From JBFEYJ01 sp041563315 (lineage in GTDB: Bacteria; Pseudomonadota; Gammaproteobacteria; Thiohalomonadales; Thiohalomonadaceae), in assembly GCA_041563315.1 (NCBI GenBank), contig JBFFNE010000081.1:1-13515 (forward strand): DNA of 13,515 nt, read 5' to 3'. Below, piece after piece: positions 6,829-13,515 of the stretch. Each line of letters opens with the position of its first letter. Positions within the stretch are counted from its first letter, which is position 1. Position numbers and translations under genes: made by a program. The notes under the pieces are model-generated. The model was not told the DNA's origin. It did not search any database and saw only the letters and a program-made list of their open reading frames with translations.

Positions 6829-8094
6829 ATGGCTGATTCACCACAACCCGAGGATATCCTCAATACACTGAAAGTCCACTCCACCCAAGGCCGATTTTTC
6901 GCCCATCGCCGCTGGTGGATAGCCGCGTTACTGCTCGGTGCTGTGCTGCTCTATTTCCTCATTCCCTCCGGTGGAAACGAGAGCGCTGTCAGCTACAAGA
7001 CCGTCCCGTTCAACCACGGCAACCTGACGCTGACCGTCACCGCCACCGGCACCCTACAGCCACTGAATCAGGTCGTCGTGGGCAGCGAGCTCTCCGGCAC
7101 CATTGCCAGCGTCGAGGTCGATTACAACGACGAGGTAAAGGTCGACCAGGTACTGGCGCGCCTCGACACCACTGCCCTCAACAACCGCATTGCCGAAGGA
7201 CGGGCCGCACTGCACCAGGCGCAGGCGATGGTCGAGGAGACCCGCGCTACCGAGCTGGAAAAGCGCGCCGCGCTCGACCGCTGCAAGGAGCTGGCGAAAA
7301 AACAACTCTGCTCGCCCAACGACCTGGACATCGCCGAAGCGGCCTATGCACGGGCCCGCGCCGCGGTCAGCAGCGCCCAGGCCCAGGTCGCCATGGCACA
7401 GGCCATTCTTGAGGGCCATGAAACCAACCTTAAGAAGGCCATTATCCGCTCCCCCATCAACGGCATTGTGCTCAACCGCAAGGTCGAGGTCGGCCAGACT
7501 ATGGCCGCCTCGCTGCAGACCCCGGAGCTGTTCACCCTGGCCGAGGACCTGACCCGCATGGAGCTAATCGTGGCGGTCGACGAGGCGGACATCGGCCAAG
7601 TGCGCGACGGACAGGAGGCGGTGTTCAGTGTCGATGCCTACCCGGATCTCAACTTCAATGCCCGCATCTCGCAAATCCGCCATGCCCCGCAAACTATCGA
7701 GGGCGTGGTAAGCTATGAAACCGTGCTAGCGGTGGACAATCCTGAGCAGCGGCTCCTGCCCGGCATGACCGCGACCGCCGAGATCACCACGCGCCACATC
7801 CGAAATGCACTGCTCATTCCCAACGCCGCGCTGCGCTACGCCCCACCGGTTGCCGAGACAGAAGCCGCAAGCGGTGGCACCCTGTTAAGCCGCCTTTTCC
7901 CGCGGCGCCCGCGTTCCGGCGGTACCCCCCAAGCCACGGGCCGTGATCGCACGGTATGGATCCTGCGTGACGGCCAGCCCGAGGCCGTAGAGATCACCAT
8001 CGGCGCCAGCGACGGCCGGATGACCGAAGTACTCGCGGGCCCCCTGGAGCCGGGGATGACGCTGATTACCGATACGATGGCAGCTTCACGCTGA
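6829..8094 (+). CDS. macA: MacA-like periplasmic adaptor (membrane fusion protein) of an ABC efflux pump
   Basis: Adaptor that links a MacB-type ABC transporter to an outer membrane channel of TolC type. The 421 residues have a short cytoplasmic start, one membrane segment (about 30-45), and a biotinyl/lipoyl-like half motif about 82-113. A helical hairpin (about 115-200, alanine- and glutamate-rich) follows, then the second half motif with RSPINGIVLNRKVEVGQ (208-223), a beta-barrel region, and a membrane-proximal domain with LLPGMTATAEI. A proline/arginine-rich insertion lies near 355-375. The frame opens upstream inside cpxA, but ATG 6829 is preferred: it follows the cpxA stop by 7 bases and gives the normal N-terminus. 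Its ribosome site (AGGG, 6813-6816) is weak and distant. Ends TGATG into the ATPase gene. The exported substrate cannot be told. Confidence 0.87.
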   Translation: MADSPQPEDILNTLKVHSTQGRFFAHRRWWIAALLLGAVLLYFLIPSGGNESAVSYKTVPFNHGNLTLTVTATGTLQPLNQVVVGSELSGTIASVEVDYNDEVKVDQVLARLDTTALNNRIAEGRAALHQAQAMVEETRATELEKRAALDRCKELAKKQLCSPNDLDIAEAAYARARAAVSSAQAQVAMAQAILEGHETNLKKAIIRSPINGIVLNRKVEVGQTMAASLQTPELFTLAEDLTRMELIVAVDEADIGQVRDGQEAVFSVDAYPDLNFNARISQIRHAPQTIEGVVSYETVLAVDNPEQRLLPGMTATAEITTRHIRNALLIPNAALRYAPPVAETEAASGGTLLSRLFPRRPRSGGTPQATGRDRTVWILRDGQPEAVEITIGASDGRMTEVLAGPLEPGMTLITDTMAASR

Positions 8095-8810
8095 TGATGG
8101 CCACAGCCAGCCAGCCCCACCTCATTGAGCTGCAGGGGGTGACCAAGGTCTATGGTCAGGGAGCTGCCGAGATGAAGGCGCTGCGCGGCATCGACCTGAC
8201 CATTGCCCCCGGCGAATTCGTGGCTGTGATGGGGCCGAGTGGTTCAGGCAAATCCACCTGCATGAACATCATCGGCTGTCTCGACACCCCGACCAGCGGC
8301 AGCTACCTGTTCCAAGGGGTGGATGTAGGCAGCCTGACGCGCAACCAGCGCGCCCTGCTGCGGCGAAACTACCTGGGGTTTGTGTTTCAGGGGTTCAATC
8401 TGCTCAACCGCACCTCGGCGCTGGAGAATGTGGAACTGCCGCTCATCTATCGCGGCCTCCCTGCCGAGGAACGCCACCAGCAGGCCCGCGAGGCGCTGTG
8501 CCAGGTGGGCCTCGAAGGGTGGGAGCACCATACCCCCGGGGAGCTCTCCGGTGGCCAGCAGCAGCGGGTCGCTATCGCCCGCGCCATTGTAACCCGCCCG
8601 GCCGTGCTGCTGGCCGATGAGCCTACCGGCAACCTCGACACCGCCCGCGGCCATGAGGTGATGGAACTGCTCTCCGGCTTCAACCGGGAGCTGGGCATCA
8701 CCATCGTCATGGTCACCCACGAGGCAGAAATCGCTGCCTACGCGGCGCGCAACCTGCGCTTCGTCGACGGCCTGCTGGCCAAAGAGAGCAGCAACGGGGA
8801 GAAACGCTGA
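8094..8810 (+). CDS. macB: MacB/LolD-type ABC transporter ATPase subunit
   Basis: ATP-hydrolysing half of a MacB-like mechanotransmission transporter, peripheral on the cytoplasmic face. The 238 residues contain every ABC landmark: Walker A GPSGSGKST (47-55), Q-loop Gln99 (FVFQGFN), signature LSGGQQQR (151-158), Walker B VLLADEPTGNLD (171-182) with catalytic Glu176, and H-loop His209 (MVTHE). The sequence VFQGFNLL is characteristic of the LolD/MacB branch. E. coli MacB carries this domain fused to the membrane part; here it is a separate gene. Overlaps macA upstream and the permease downstream by TGATG junctions. A second ATG one codon later is also possible. Confidence 0.93.
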   Translation: MMATASQPHLIELQGVTKVYGQGAAEMKALRGIDLTIAPGEFVAVMGPSGSGKSTCMNIIGCLDTPTSGSYLFQGVDVGSLTRNQRALLRRNYLGFVFQGFNLLNRTSALENVELPLIYRGLPAEERHQQAREALCQVGLEGWEHHTPGELSGGQQQRVAIARAIVTRPAVLLADEPTGNLDTARGHEVMELLSGFNRELGITIVMVTHEAEIAAYAARNLRFVDGLLAKESSNGEKR

Positions 8811-10015
8811 TGCTGTGGAATGCCCTGCTGCTGGCGCTGCGCTCGATCCGTCGCAACGTGCTGCGCTCGTTTCTGACCACCCTCGGTATCGTCATCGGTG
8901 TCGCCTCGGTGATCATCATGGTCAACCTTGGTGCGGGCGCCACCCTGCAGGTCAAACAGCAGATCGAGAGCCTCGGCAGCAATCTGCTGTTCCTGCGCCC
9001 CGGCCAGCGCTTTGGCCACGGTAGCCGCACCCCCGCCCCGCCCTTCAAGCTGGCCGATGTCGAGGCGATCACCCGTGAGATCAGCGGCGTCGCCGAGGCC
9101 GCGCCGCTCGCCACCCAGGCGATGGTGGCGGTCTATGGCAACGAAAACTGGAACACCAGCGTCACGGGCAGCGACAACCGCTACTTTCGCGTCGGTAACT
9201 GGGAATTCGCCGAAGGACGCGACTTCAGCGACAGTGAACTGCGCACCGGCAGGAGTGTCTGCGTGATTGGCGAAACCGTGCGGCAAAAGCTGTTCGGTGC
9301 CCAATCCCCCATTGGTAGCAGTATCCGCCTGCAGAAGATCTCTTGCGAGGTTATCGGCCTGCTGCAAAGCAAGGGCCAGTCGGCGGGTGGCTCCGATCAG
9401 GACGAAACCATTGTCATGCCGCTGCGTACCTTCTGGCGGCGCATTGCCGGTAACCAGGACGTGCAGCGGGTGAGCATCTCGGCCCGTGACGGCGTCTCGA
9501 CGACCCTCGTGCAGCGTGACATCGAAAACCTGATGCGCGAAATCCGCCGTATGGGTCCCGGCAAGGAAGACGATTTCAGCGTGATGGACATGCAAGAGAT
9601 CGCCCGCACCCTGACCGGCACCACCCAGATCCTCACCGCCCTGCTCGGCGCCGTGGCGGCAGTCAGCCTGCTGGTCGGCGGCATTGGTATCATGAATATC
9701 ATGCTGGTGTCGGTGACCGAACGCACCCGCGAGATCGGCATCCGCCTGGCCATCGGCGCCCAGGAGCGCGACGTGCTCACCCAGTTCCTGGTCGAGGCCG
9801 TGGTGCTCTCCTCCTTCGGCGGCCTGTTCGGCATCCTGCTCGCCCTCACCACCTCCTGGTTCATCGCCGGGCTGCTGAACATCCCCTTCGTGGTGGAAGC
9901 AACCATGGTCATGTTCGCCTTCCTCTTCTCTATGATGATTGGGGTTGCCTTCGGCTATTTTCCAGCGCGCAAGGCTGCACGGCTGGATCCGATTGATGCA
10001 TTACGACATGAATAG
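8810..10015 (+). CDS. macB: MacB-type ABC transporter permease (FtsX domain)
   Basis: Membrane half of the split MacB-like transporter. The 401 residues show the typical plan: a short amphipathic start (LRSIRRNVLRSFLTTLGIVIG), TM1 about 20-41, and a large periplasmic domain about 45-270. TM2 (about 273-300, with GGIGIMNIMLVSVTERTREIG running on), TM3 (about 326-352) and TM4 (about 365-384) follow, ending in the family's closing motif ARKAARLDPIDALRHE. Such permeases couple ATP hydrolysis inside to movements of the periplasmic domains rather than moving substrate through the membrane themselves. Start ATG is the TGATG overlap with the ATPase stop. The gene ends immediately before a REP-like repeat pair. 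Substrate unknown: macrolides, peptides and lipopeptides are handled by relatives. Confidence 0.93.
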   Translation: MLWNALLLALRSIRRNVLRSFLTTLGIVIGVASVIIMVNLGAGATLQVKQQIESLGSNLLFLRPGQRFGHGSRTPAPPFKLADVEAITREISGVAEAAPLATQAMVAVYGNENWNTSVTGSDNRYFRVGNWEFAEGRDFSDSELRTGRSVCVIGETVRQKLFGAQSPIGSSIRLQKISCEVIGLLQSKGQSAGGSDQDETIVMPLRTFWRRIAGNQDVQRVSISARDGVSTTLVQRDIENLMREIRRMGPGKEDDFSVMDMQEIARTLTGTTQILTALLGAVAAVSLLVGGIGIMNIMLVSVTERTREIGIRLAIGAQERDVLTQFLVEAVVLSSFGGLFGILLALTTSWFIAGLLNIPFVVEATMVMFAFLFSMMIGVAFGYFPARKAARLDPIDALRHE

Positions 10016-10087
10016 TGTAGGAGCGGCTTCCAGCAGCGAAAGAACGGAGGCACATCATACAAATCGCGGCAGGATACCGCTCCTACA
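10016..10087. repeat. REP-like inverted pair after the macB permease gene
   Basis: TGTAGGAGCGG (10016-10026) and its exact complement CCGCTCCTACA (10077-10087) begin two facing copies of a unit of about 24 bases. The second part of each copy is similar (TTCCAGCAGCGA against ATCCTGCCGCGA when read inward). The left copy starts on the base after the permease stop codon. The TAGGAGCGGC core is, from memory, common among dispersed repeats of gammaproteobacteria. It could end or protect the operon's transcript. Confidence 0.75.
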
Positions 10088-10111
10088 TCTTGAACCTTGA
10101 ACTTTAAACCA

Positions 10112-10816
10112 ATGAACATCCATTATTTGCAACATGTCCCCTTCGAGGGGCCCGGCAGTATCGAACAGTGGGCTGATGTTAACGGCCATTCCCTGAGCAT
10201 TACTCGCCTCTACGCCGGGGATCACGTGCCGGCACTGGATCGCTTCGATATGTTGCTCATCCTCGGGGGGCCGATGAGTGTGCACGATGTCTATGAACAT
10301 GTGTGGCTCAAGGCGGAGAAGTGGTTCATCCGCCAGGTAATCGACGCGAACAAGCCGGTACTGGGGATCTGCCTCGGCGCACAGTTGCTGGCCGAAGCAC
10401 TTGGTGGAACGGTGACCCAAAATACGGAAAAGGAGATTGGCTGGTATCCTGTCGCCCTCTCTCCCGAGTTTGCCGTTAGCGAACTTGGCAGTCGGTTACC
10501 GCAAACGATGGAGGTATTTCACTGGCACGGGGAAACCTTCAGCATCCCTGAAGGTGCCGTGCGAATCGCCTCGAGCACGACCTGTGACAACCAGGGGTTC
10601 ATCTACAAGAACAAAATCGTCGGTCTGCAGTTTCACCTGGAGACCACACCGGCCAGTGCTGAAAGCATTATCAGCAGCAGCGCCCATGAACTGGTACCCG
10701 GACCCTTCATCCAGACAGAAGAAGAGATGCTGTCCGATGAAACGCGCTTTCGCCAAGTGAATCACCTGATGCAGATTCTTCTCGAACATCTCCAGACGTA
10801 TGCGGCGACAGAGTGA
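10112..10816 (+). CDS. Class I glutamine amidotransferase-domain protein
   Basis: The fold hydrolyses glutamine to supply ammonia. The 234 residues contain the complete triad: nucleophile Cys87 in LGICLGAQL, and His175 and Glu177 in GLQFHLE. The oxyanion region LILGGPMSV is at 48-56. It resembles stand-alone GMP-synthase-like amidotransferases, whose acceptors are mostly unknown. Some relatives cleave gamma-glutamyl compounds, so the substrate cannot be named. A TTG five codons upstream (10097) is in frame, but ATG 10112 gives the family-like start MNIHYLQHVPFEGPGS. Neither has a clear ribosome binding site, and the sequence before it holds a short tandem of TTGAACC. No partner gene adjoins. 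The gap to the REP pair is 24 bases. Confidence 0.85.
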   Translation: MNIHYLQHVPFEGPGSIEQWADVNGHSLSITRLYAGDHVPALDRFDMLLILGGPMSVHDVYEHVWLKAEKWFIRQVIDANKPVLGICLGAQLLAEALGGTVTQNTEKEIGWYPVALSPEFAVSELGSRLPQTMEVFHWHGETFSIPEGAVRIASSTTCDNQGFIYKNKIVGLQFHLETTPASAESIISSSAHELVPGPFIQTEEEMLSDETRFRQVNHLMQILLEHLQTYAATE

Positions 10817-11117
10817 CAGCCCGGGGGGCAGATGAAAGTTCGCTGTCAACACGACCGCATCGCTTCGTCATCCCTGCCACACTGATACACGGACGTTAGA
10901 TAAACAATAATCGCGTCAGCAATTTTTCTTGCCGGCGACACCACACCCCTGTTCATCGACTACACTTTGTCGCAGTGAAGCCAACCATACTGCTCTTTCC
11001 TTTTTCGAACACATTTCCCTTTCATCAATAACGCCATGCATCTGGGCCGTCCGGCAAGTGCCGGACGATTCCCCGTGACAAGGAGTGTTTCTTTAGCATG
11101 CAACTGGAGGAACATCG
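10817..11117 (+). promoter_or_regulatory. Intergenic region and leader of the PDC-sensor gene
   Basis: This 301-base stretch has no convincing gene. It holds CTACACTT at 10960-10967, a sigma-S-like -10 core shared with the cfa upstream region but without a good -35. It also holds a perfect hairpin at 11048-11067 (CGTCCGGC/GCCGGACG around AAGT), 50 bases before the next start and with no T-run after it, so it is not an ordinary terminator. A GGAGG ribosome site at 11106-11110 serves the gene at 11118. No riboswitch family was recognised. Confidence 0.45.
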
Positions 11118-12074
11118 ATGACACATTCATGGCAAGACAGCATCTATCAGCAACGAGCGGAACTGGCCGAAGCTCTGCGCGAACCGCTGGCACAGTTGGC
11201 AGAGAAATGCGTCCCTCTTTGGGGCGACAGACTCAGCCTGAATCAGGTGCTTCGCGAAGAGCATTCCTGCATCCCTTTCTGCAATTTTCTCTATGCCCTG
11301 AATACCGAAGGAAAACAGATCAGCGATAATGTGGGAGCAACGGGTATCCAGCGCGGCCACTATGGGCGCAACCGTTCGGACAGGCCCTACATGCAGGAGA
11401 CGGTGCCGGCGTGGGGCTTTCTGTTATCGGACGCTTACATCAGCCACTTCACCCACCATCCGGCCTTGACCGCCTTGCAAGTCGTACGCAAGGGCGTGGA
11501 GACGCTTGGCTTCATTGGCGCCAATTTCATGCTGCGTGCTCTTCCGGTAACCGCTGAACTTTACGAAGAGCCCGAAGAGTGGCGTCAAATCAAGGGAGAT
11601 CCGGCAATTCGCGGCACAGTTTTTCAGCAGTGCCGTGTCGACAGTCCGATGGATCAGAATATAGAACAGTCCCTATCCATTCTGGAGGAGTTGCTGACTG
11701 AACGTGGCGTATTCCAGTGCCAGATCCATTTTTCCAGCAGCCAGGCGATCATCTGGATGAAGGACGACCCATTTCGCTACCGCCTACTGGATCGCGATGT
11801 ACTGCTCGACCCGGATATTTGTCTGGTCTATCCGAGCCACAACTATGATGACAACGCCCTAATCCCGCAGGGAGCCATCAGCCAGATACTCGACAACATG
11901 GCGACACTTCGGCTAAGCGATGAAACGATCTATTTACGCACTGCCTCGATAAACATCTATAACGGTATGGTCAGCCTGACCTTCTCCTGCGACGGATCGC
12001 ATTACATGCGCTATGACGAGTTTTTGCAGAAGGAGACCAGTTTCTGGTTTGGGGGAAACAGGATTGCTCTGTAG
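11118..12074 (+). CDS. Soluble PDC/Cache-type sensor domain protein of unknown function
   Basis: The 318-residue product has no signal peptide and no membrane segment, so it should be cytoplasmic. Residues about 10-145 look like a PDC (Cache) ligand-binding fold: an N-terminal helix, SCIPFCNFLYALNTEGKQIS, the signature HYGRNRSDRPYM (81-92), then LSDAYIS and LTALQVVR strands. The signature with Arg and Tyr is where such domains hold small carboxylate or amine ligands. Residues about 160-318 (GDPAIRGTVFQQCRVDSPMD onward) belong to no output domain I know, but I recall whole-length homologues annotated only as PDC sensor proteins in gammaproteobacteria. No kinase, cyclase, methyl-accepting or DNA-binding region is seen. 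GGAGG lies 7 bases before the ATG. The stop codon falls inside a REP-like repeat. Confidence 0.75.
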   Translation: MTHSWQDSIYQQRAELAEALREPLAQLAEKCVPLWGDRLSLNQVLREEHSCIPFCNFLYALNTEGKQISDNVGATGIQRGHYGRNRSDRPYMQETVPAWGFLLSDAYISHFTHHPALTALQVVRKGVETLGFIGANFMLRALPVTAELYEEPEEWRQIKGDPAIRGTVFQQCRVDSPMDQNIEQSLSILEELLTERGVFQCQIHFSSSQAIIWMKDDPFRYRLLDRDVLLDPDICLVYPSHNYDDNALIPQGAISQILDNMATLRLSDETIYLRTASINIYNGMVSLTFSCDGSHYMRYDEFLQKETSFWFGGNRIAL

Positions 12075-12153
12075 GTCAGGCTGTAGGTCGAGCTTCAGCC
12101 CGACACTGCCGGGCTTCGGTTACCACTGTTGTCGGACTGAAATCTGACCTACG
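12071..12153. repeat. REP-like inverted pair between convergent genes
   Basis: Two facing units of about 24 bases occupy 12082-12105 (starting TGTAGGTCGAGC) and 12130-12153 (whose complement starts CGTAGGTCAGAT). Each can itself fold, with TCAG near the tip and CCGAC at the base. A partial third copy, GTAGGTCAGGC at 12071-12081, directly precedes the left unit and supplies the TAG stop of the PDC-sensor gene. The right unit ends 1 base before the stop of the minus-strand beta-barrel gene. Position suits a bidirectional transcript end. Confidence 0.75.
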
Positions 12154-12154
12154 T

Positions 12155-13372
12155 TCAAAAATAAAACCGCAAACGCAAGCTGACGCTCGTGGGCAGATGA
12201 CCAAATTCCGATTGAGGCTCATCAGCGGCGTTGAGTCCCTTACCTGTTGCATAGAGCAGCGAAAACAGAAGATCGGATTCGTCACTCACCGAGTAGGTAA
12301 AGTTGAGCTGATGCAGCACCGAGACATGCTGACGGTTATCCTCATCGCGCAGCGCACCGACGAGCAGTGTGTAACCGCCGTTCAGTAGCGGGGTGAGATC
12401 ACGCGAAAGCGACAGTCCCAGGATCTGCCGGCCGAGATGTTGCTGCAGTCGGTAAACCACCAGGGGATCGGTAATCTTGGCAGGCAGTTCATCTTCGCGG
12501 TTCGCACCGCGGCTGTTGTCGTACCATTCTGCCGCGATCAGGGTGCCATCCTCCAGCATATAGTCGATGCCGGCGATCCAGAAAAAAGCGTTCTCATCTG
12601 TCTGTTTCAGCGTGTAGTGCACCCCCTCTGCTCGCCAGCCCATGCCGCCCCAGGCACTCTCGAAAGCGGCGCCGACAACCCGGTTACCAATCACGCTCGC
12701 CGCAAGTAGTGATATCTCGGAGAGTACGCCGACCTGGCGACGGTAATGGATAGCGCTGCTGTTTTCGGTATCGTCTTCGTCCTTCGGCCCCAGCACATAG
12801 GTACCGGTCAAGGTGGAGAAAGCGCTGGGATAGGCATCGACAGTCAAGGCATCGATGCCGGGCTTATAATCGGTATCGAGGTCGGTGGGAGCAAAAGCAC
12901 CAAACACGTTGAGCGGCTGCCATAGTCGTCCGCTGCCCCAGTCGATAGCCTGACGTCCCAGCCCGAGGGTGTAACGGTCGAAACGTTTCCGATAAAAGAA
13001 GCGGTCTAATTCCAGCTCAAGGGTGGTAGCCTTGTCGGCGCCCTGCTCGTCGAGCAAGCTAAAGTCGGCATCACGATAACGAAACAAATCGCTGGAGTGA
13101 ACGGTATCGGTAGTAAATCCATTTAGATGCTGACGCACTGTTCGCAGATGCACCGACCACTCGGCGGCCGCCTGCGCTTCATCGAACATTAACCGCACTG
13201 TTTGCTGGTCTGCACTGAGCGCATTACTCCCTGTCGGTTGATAACCGAAATCCCCCGCCTCCGCCACCGCTGTGGTGCCCAGCATAGAGAACCGTCCGGT
13301 GAACTCGACAGCATGGACCGCCGGCATCGACAACAGCAATAACAGGCCGGCGACGCTGTAGCGATTAGTCAT
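12155..13372 (-). CDS. Outer membrane beta-barrel protein
   Basis: The 405-residue precursor starts with a clear signal peptide (MTNRYS, five leucines in a row, cleavage after AVHA at residue 21). It continues with alternating hydrophobic strands and ends SLRLRFYF, with the C-terminal phenylalanine and alternating pattern recognised by the outer membrane assembly machinery. The segment LGLGRQAIDWGSGRLWQPLN followed by APTDLDTDYKPGIDAL resembles a porin-like group loosely similar to DUF1302 proteins, a memory-based comparison. The frame is open to 13411, but ATG 13372 is chosen because only it gives a proper signal peptide. It overlaps the upstream ABC ATPase gene by 8 bases (ATGACTAA). No specific substrate can be named. 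It may be the outer membrane partner of that ABC system. Confidence 0.83.
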   Translation of the reverse strand: MTNRYSVAGLLLLLSMPAVHAVEFTGRFSMLGTTAVAEAGDFGYQPTGSNALSADQQTVRLMFDEAQAAAEWSVHLRTVRQHLNGFTTDTVHSSDLFRYRDADFSLLDEQGADKATTLELELDRFFYRKRFDRYTLGLGRQAIDWGSGRLWQPLNVFGAFAPTDLDTDYKPGIDALTVDAYPSAFSTLTGTYVLGPKDEDDTENSSAIHYRRQVGVLSEISLLAASVIGNRVVGAAFESAWGGMGWRAEGVHYTLKQTDENAFFWIAGIDYMLEDGTLIAAEWYDNSRGANREDELPAKITDPLVVYRLQQHLGRQILGLSLSRDLTPLLNGGYTLLVGALRDEDNRQHVSVLHQLNFTYSVSDESDLLFSLLYATGKGLNAADEPQSEFGHLPTSVSLRLRFYF

Positions 13373-13515
13373 GGTGCTGTTCAACGAGCTCATCGCTGGC
13401 GATAACACCATCGCGCAAAGTGATGATGCGTTCCGCTCGTTCCATCACCCGGGGGTCGTGGGTAGAGAAGAGAAACGTGGTTTTCTCTTCGTGGGAAAGC
13501 CGATGCATGATATCG
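13365..13515 (-). CDS. ABC transporter ATPase, C-terminal end (cut by window edge)
   Basis: Only the last 49 codons are in the window, in a frame open to the edge. They read DIMHRLSHEEKTTFLFSTHD and then PRVMERAERIITLRDGVIASD. STHD is the H-loop histidine region, and IITLRDGVI is the usual closing strand of LolD/MacB-type ATPases. The Walker and signature motifs lie outside. Its TAA overlaps the ATG of the beta-barrel gene, which implies one operon. A permease is expected further upstream on the minus strand. Family certain, exact transporter not. Confidence 0.85.
   Translation of the reverse strand, partial: DIMHRLSHEEKTTFLFSTHDPRVMERAERIITLRDGVIASDELVEQHHD

Noticed and set aside
10097..10111. 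TTG start for the amidotransferase
   Set aside because: It adds five residues not needed by the fold, and no ribosome site supports it over the ATG at 10112.
11048..11067. Hairpin read as a rho-independent terminator of the amidotransferase gene
   Set aside because: No T-run follows on either side, and it is 230 bases beyond that gene but only 50 before the next start.
13373..13411. Longer start for the beta-barrel gene
   Set aside because: It would put 13 extra residues in front of a well-formed signal peptide and overlap the ABC ATPase gene further.

Overview
The window looks like a chromosomal segment of a nitrogen-fixing gammaproteobacterium. Evidence is the Azotobacter-like NifE/NifN, the CpxP/CpxR/CpxA arrangement typical of Gammaproteobacteria, and short dispersed repeats of a kind common in that class. 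A Chromatiales-like sulfur oxidiser would fit, but that placement is only an impression. I saw no rRNA, tRNA, CRISPR array, transposase or phage gene.

Region 1 (1-2360, minus strand): the start of a nif operon. nifE and the first 237 codons of nifN encode the scaffold on which the nitrogenase FeMo cofactor is assembled. All four cysteines expected to hold its iron-sulfur cluster are present. Upstream of nifE lie a good sigma-54 (-24/-12) promoter and a TGT-N10-ACA site for the activator NifA, so nifEN has its own nitrogen-fixation-type control. The divergent gene cfa (cyclopropane fatty acid synthase, plus strand) carries a -10 element resembling a sigma-S promoter.

Region 2 (3524-4174): about 650 bases without a credible gene. 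It holds a (TATTGG)4 tandem repeat, then a roughly 536-bp non-coding element. Its two ends are inverted copies carrying the same three hairpins in the same order, and its interior is packed with further palindromes. A rho-independent terminator for the next minus-strand gene follows.

Region 3 (4175-10015): an envelope-stress and efflux module. A CpxP/Spy-like periplasmic protein (minus strand) diverges from cpxR-cpxA-macA-macB(ATPase)-macB(permease) on the plus strand. A direct repeat resembling a CpxR box lies between them. Three of the four junctions in the plus-strand operon are TGATG stop/start overlaps, so the kinase, the adaptor and a MacB split into two polypeptides are probably made together. 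The likely logic is that CpxA senses envelope damage, CpxR activates the operon and the CpxP-like gene, and the MacAB-type pump exports a substrate through an outer membrane channel not present here.

Region 4 (10016-13515): a facing pair of REP-like repeats, a class I glutamine amidotransferase, a 300-bp leader with a hairpin, and a soluble PDC/Cache-type sensor protein of unknown partner. A second REP-like pair then fills the gap between convergent genes. Last, on the minus strand, come an outer membrane beta-barrel protein and the C-terminal end of an ABC ATPase that overlaps it by 8 bases, suggesting an envelope transport or sorting operon continuing past the window.
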